Source: Setophaga petechia (Eukaryota > Chordata > Aves > Passeriformes > Parulidae). Taken from it: a stretch of DNA of 64,000 nt. Shown one piece after another: positions 61,206 through 64,000 of the stretch. The notes under the pieces were generated by a model. It was not told the origin of the DNA. It searched no databases and saw only the letters and a list, made by a program, of their open reading frames with translations. The translations under genes and the position numbers were made by a program. The first letter of the stretch is position 1. Each line of letters opens with the position of its first letter. The stretch lies in contig JANCRA010000014.1 in assembly GCA_024362935.1 (NCBI GenBank), forward strand, positions 11,959,258 through 12,023,257, read 5' to 3'.

Positions 61206-63080
61206 CAGAAATAATCAGCTGACACAGTCCCAGTGCACTCTGGCCATGCATGTAGATGGCTGGATGTGACATATGTGAGGGTTGGCAATTATTTCTGAAA
61301 AACTGCTAGGATACCTTAATGACAATGGTCTGATTTTGTATTTGATGGCCTTACTTGAAAATCTCAATGCTAATTATGAAATTTTAATGTAAATTTCTTG
61401 GTGATTCTTTTAAGTATAAGCCTTAACTGGCCTGTGTAAATAGGGATTTTTTTTCCTGAGTGGGTTGAATGGAGTTCACCAAGTAAAAATGTTTCTTCTG
61501 ATTATGCTGAGGTGTAAAGACAAGATGAACTTAGATGTCTGCTAAAAAAAAAAAAAAACAACTACATAACGAATATTTGTGGGGTTTAATTAATTTTTCA
61601 GAGAATATCAAGTACTCATATAAAAATGGGATTGGTAACTCCTGTGGTTATCTTAATACCTGGACTATTTTATATCTGTATTAAGCTGTTGATTAAATCT
61701 TTAAAAGCAAGTATATTTCAATATTGGCTTATCATTAGAAGATGAAATATATACTTTATTCTTCCTCCTCCTTGTTCTTTTTTACCTTCAACTACAAAGC
61801 AAGTCTGGAAACCTTCAGCCTCAGAAGTTAAAAATACACTGTATTTTTCTTAATTGTTTTCTGGAAAAGATCTCTAAGGATGAATTGAGAGACAGCAATG
61901 ATAAAGGCAGAAATAGTTTTACATTTTGAACAATTCCAACAAGGGGCTGAATATTCAACAACTGATAGGCCAAATAACAAGTTGTTACCTTCACAATGCA
62001 CAGTCACAGAGTACATATGTGTCACTTTGAGCAAAGATTGAAAAGACATTAGAATTAGAGATTTAACAGCCAGTTTTGATTAAATCAAAACAATCAGAGT
62101 AGTTACATTTGCAACAGAATTAGGTTTAAAAAATCCAGACTCAGAATACCTTGCTAGACCTCACATTTCAATCTTATTCAAGGATAAATTTTTCAGGTGA
62201 TACCTCTGAAAAATATATGTTGCAGAATACTTGAGGACTCTTCTGGCAAACAACAATGTATGTTTGATTATTTTGCCTCCTGTCTATGACTTAGAACAGT
62301 CTCAGAACGAGAAATGCTGCTGCTTGCTTTGTTGTAGAGAGAATTCTATCATATTTAAGTGAGGTAATAGCAAATCCTGATTTTTTTAGGTTATGTTTGA
62401 TGATTATGCTCATTGGATTAAACACAGATAAAGCTATATTGTCGATTTCTATAAATTTAAAATATTTAAGTTGAAATCTATAGAAACCAGCTGCAGATCT
62501 TTCTCTTTCCTCCTTTCATTAATTCACAAACAGTTTGTCAGTACTTGCTTTGAATCAAAAATTTCCACTCTTCACATGCATCACAAAACCCAGGGATCTG
62601 TCCCAGGATGGAGTATGGCAAAGAGAGGACGTGGCAGTGCAGGAGCCTGAAAGCCTCAAAAATTGCTTTATGCCACAGGAGGAGGATGGGTTTATGCACA
62701 AATAACTGTGTCATTTCTAGCTATAGTTGGGGAATAGTATTTCCAGTTTATTTGCATCCCTGGACCACGTGCACTATTGCACTTTGGAGAACCACTGATA
62801 TCTGTTTCCAAATCACATCTTGTGAAGGTCCCAGAGATTCACTTTAATATCATCACATCAAGAGAAATTAATTCCTACATGGGTATGACACTGACCCTTT
62901 ATCCTTCAATCTGTGTTGCTCTAGCCAGGAAAGGTGAACTCCACACCCCATAGAGGGATTTCCTGGTACATATACTTAATAAAAAGCCTAAGAGATGTCT
63001 CAAGAATGCAGATGTGCCCATAAGACTCCTTGAAAGGTGTAACCACTAATTTAGCTCAAGAGCTCACATAATTGAGTAGA
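61206..63080. other. Non-coding stretch, no gene seen
   Basis: AT-rich. It contains an A15 run at 61544-61558 and frames of at most 79 codons. No repeat or gene recognised. Confidence 0.5.
61544..61558 (+). repeat. Poly(A) run
   Basis: Fifteen consecutive A residues with no retrocopy visible upstream. Confidence 0.9.
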
Positions 63081-63138
63081 TTTGGGTTGGATTGATGATC
63101 TTAAAGGTCTCTTCCAACCTAGAAATTCTGTGATTGTG
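63081..63138 (+). mobile_element. CR1 LINE 3' terminus, short
   Basis: TTTGGGTTGGATTGATGATC, TTAAAGGTCTCTTCCAACCT and AGAAATTCTGTGATTGTG form the last 58 bp of an avian CR1, including the near-terminal ATTCTGTGATT motif. Heavily 5'-truncated. Forward orientation. Confidence 0.88.
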
Positions 63139-63784
63139 GACCAGATAATCCCAGCCCACCTTCTTAAAAGTGTATGCTTCTATCCCCAGATCCCACAGAG
63201 TTTAGGGAAAGCTGATGAAGAATGCTTTGCAAACTCTCAGGAGCTCTGAGGATGTGACAGTTTTAGATTCACATTCAAAGTCTATTCAAAAGCTCCATGC
63301 CCAAGAGCATTTGGTTTGAAATCTTGTGAGAATGGTTATTCTTATGAAATGTCTGAAAGCTGCCATTTTTTATTTGACAGAAAGTCTATCTAAATACAGC
63401 CATGATTGTCAGTGACTTCCCTCATTGGGGGATCCCGTGTGTCAGGCTGAAAGTTCTACACAGTCAAACTTCTCTCCATGCTTATTCATGAAATGGCAAT
63501 CTAATTTGGCTGGCATGAACATACTGAAGATTATCCCAAAACAATGCACAAAAATCAAGGTGATTTTTTTTAAATTTCTACCCATTTTTCTTTTTTATCT
63601 TCCCATTAGGCTACACCTCTTTACCCTTAAAATTTGATAGCAAAAGGAAAACTTCAGAGATTTACATTGTTTGGTGCTAAAGGATGTTGAACATTTGGAA
63701 AAACTACAAAGCTTTTTCATTTAACCTTAGTTAAAATCAGGCTGTTGAGCCTATTTCTAAATAGTACACCTCTCCAGGTATGCT
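63139..63784. other. Non-coding stretch, no gene seen
   Basis: AT-rich, with one 70-codon frame lacking recognisable features. Nothing further seen. Confidence 0.5.
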
Positions 63785-64000
63785 TCTAATTCCTGCTTAT
63801 CACCTCGCTGTGCAGCAGAATTTGCGGTGACCTGCTTCCTCTAATTGAATGGGAGCTCTATTCGATCGCCCCGTCCTTTAATTTAGCTCTCCCACCTAGA
63901 ACAATGGGTGATTAACACAAGTCAAAACAAGAGCACGAAGGGAAAAGGCAGCACAACCCGCCTTGGTGCAGCTGCTCGACTCCAGCGTTTGCCTGCTGTG
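63785..64000. promoter_or_regulatory. Candidate conserved or CpG-rich regulatory element, cut by the window edge
   Basis: Nine CpG in 216 bp (CCTCGCTG, TTGCGGTGACC, TTCGATCGCCCCGTCC, GCACGAAG, ACCCGCC, GCTCGACTCC, AGCGTTTG), far above the background. Motif words include SOX-like ACAATGGG at 63901-63908, homeodomain-like CTAATTGAA and TTTAATTTAG, a nuclear-receptor-like GGTGACCT at 63826-63833, and an E-box CAGCTG near 63970. No open frame of note. It could be an enhancer, or the left shoulder of a CpG-island promoter beyond the window. Confidence 0.42.

Overview
This window looks like vertebrate nuclear DNA, almost certainly from a bird. The main evidence is four degraded CR1 retrotransposon pieces, near 13.8, 25.9, 57.7 and 63.1 kb. 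Three keep the avian CR1 3' end (a 'GATGATCTTAAAGGTCTCTT'-type stretch followed by 'CCAACCT...TTCTGTGATT'). There are also several very old L2/MIR-like and sauropsid-type repeat relics. The sequence is AT-rich and poor in CpG, with no bacterial-style gene packing. No tRNA, rRNA, CRISPR array, intact transposon or provirus was seen. The host species cannot be named from the sequence.

No protein-coding gene could be supported. Apart from one artefact, open frames are about 60-139 codons long, overlap on both strands and resemble no family I recognise. The exception, 297 codons at 15879-16772, is a tandem repeat read in frame. The window is best read as a gene desert or the inside of one or more very long introns. 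Three short segments (5582-5654, 13549-13612, 42728-42772) have good AG/GT splice borders and are listed as weak exon candidates.

Layout: 0-15.6 kb is ordinary non-coding DNA with a few old repeats and one CR1 piece. A CpG-rich patch at 15.66-16.9 kb encloses the most striking object, a minisatellite of about 44 copies of a 20-21 bp unit that contains an internal six-unit (123 bp) block duplication. From 18.9 to 20.4 kb there are three ancient retroelement relics. From 24 to 64 kb the sequence is desert with scattered stretches that look like conserved non-coding elements: compact, complex sequence with retained CpG and homeodomain, octamer, YY1 or TCF/LEF-like words. The clearest are 46.04-46.47, 51.59-52.03, 59.94-60.33 and 63.785-64.0 kb. 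A possible solo LTR lies at 39.53-39.87 kb, and a diverged local duplication pairs 47.46 with 48.14 kb.

No genes can be linked into a pathway here. The working hypothesis is a cis-regulatory gene desert beside, or inside, a developmental gene outside the window. The conserved-element calls rest on sequence appearance only; no alignment could be run.
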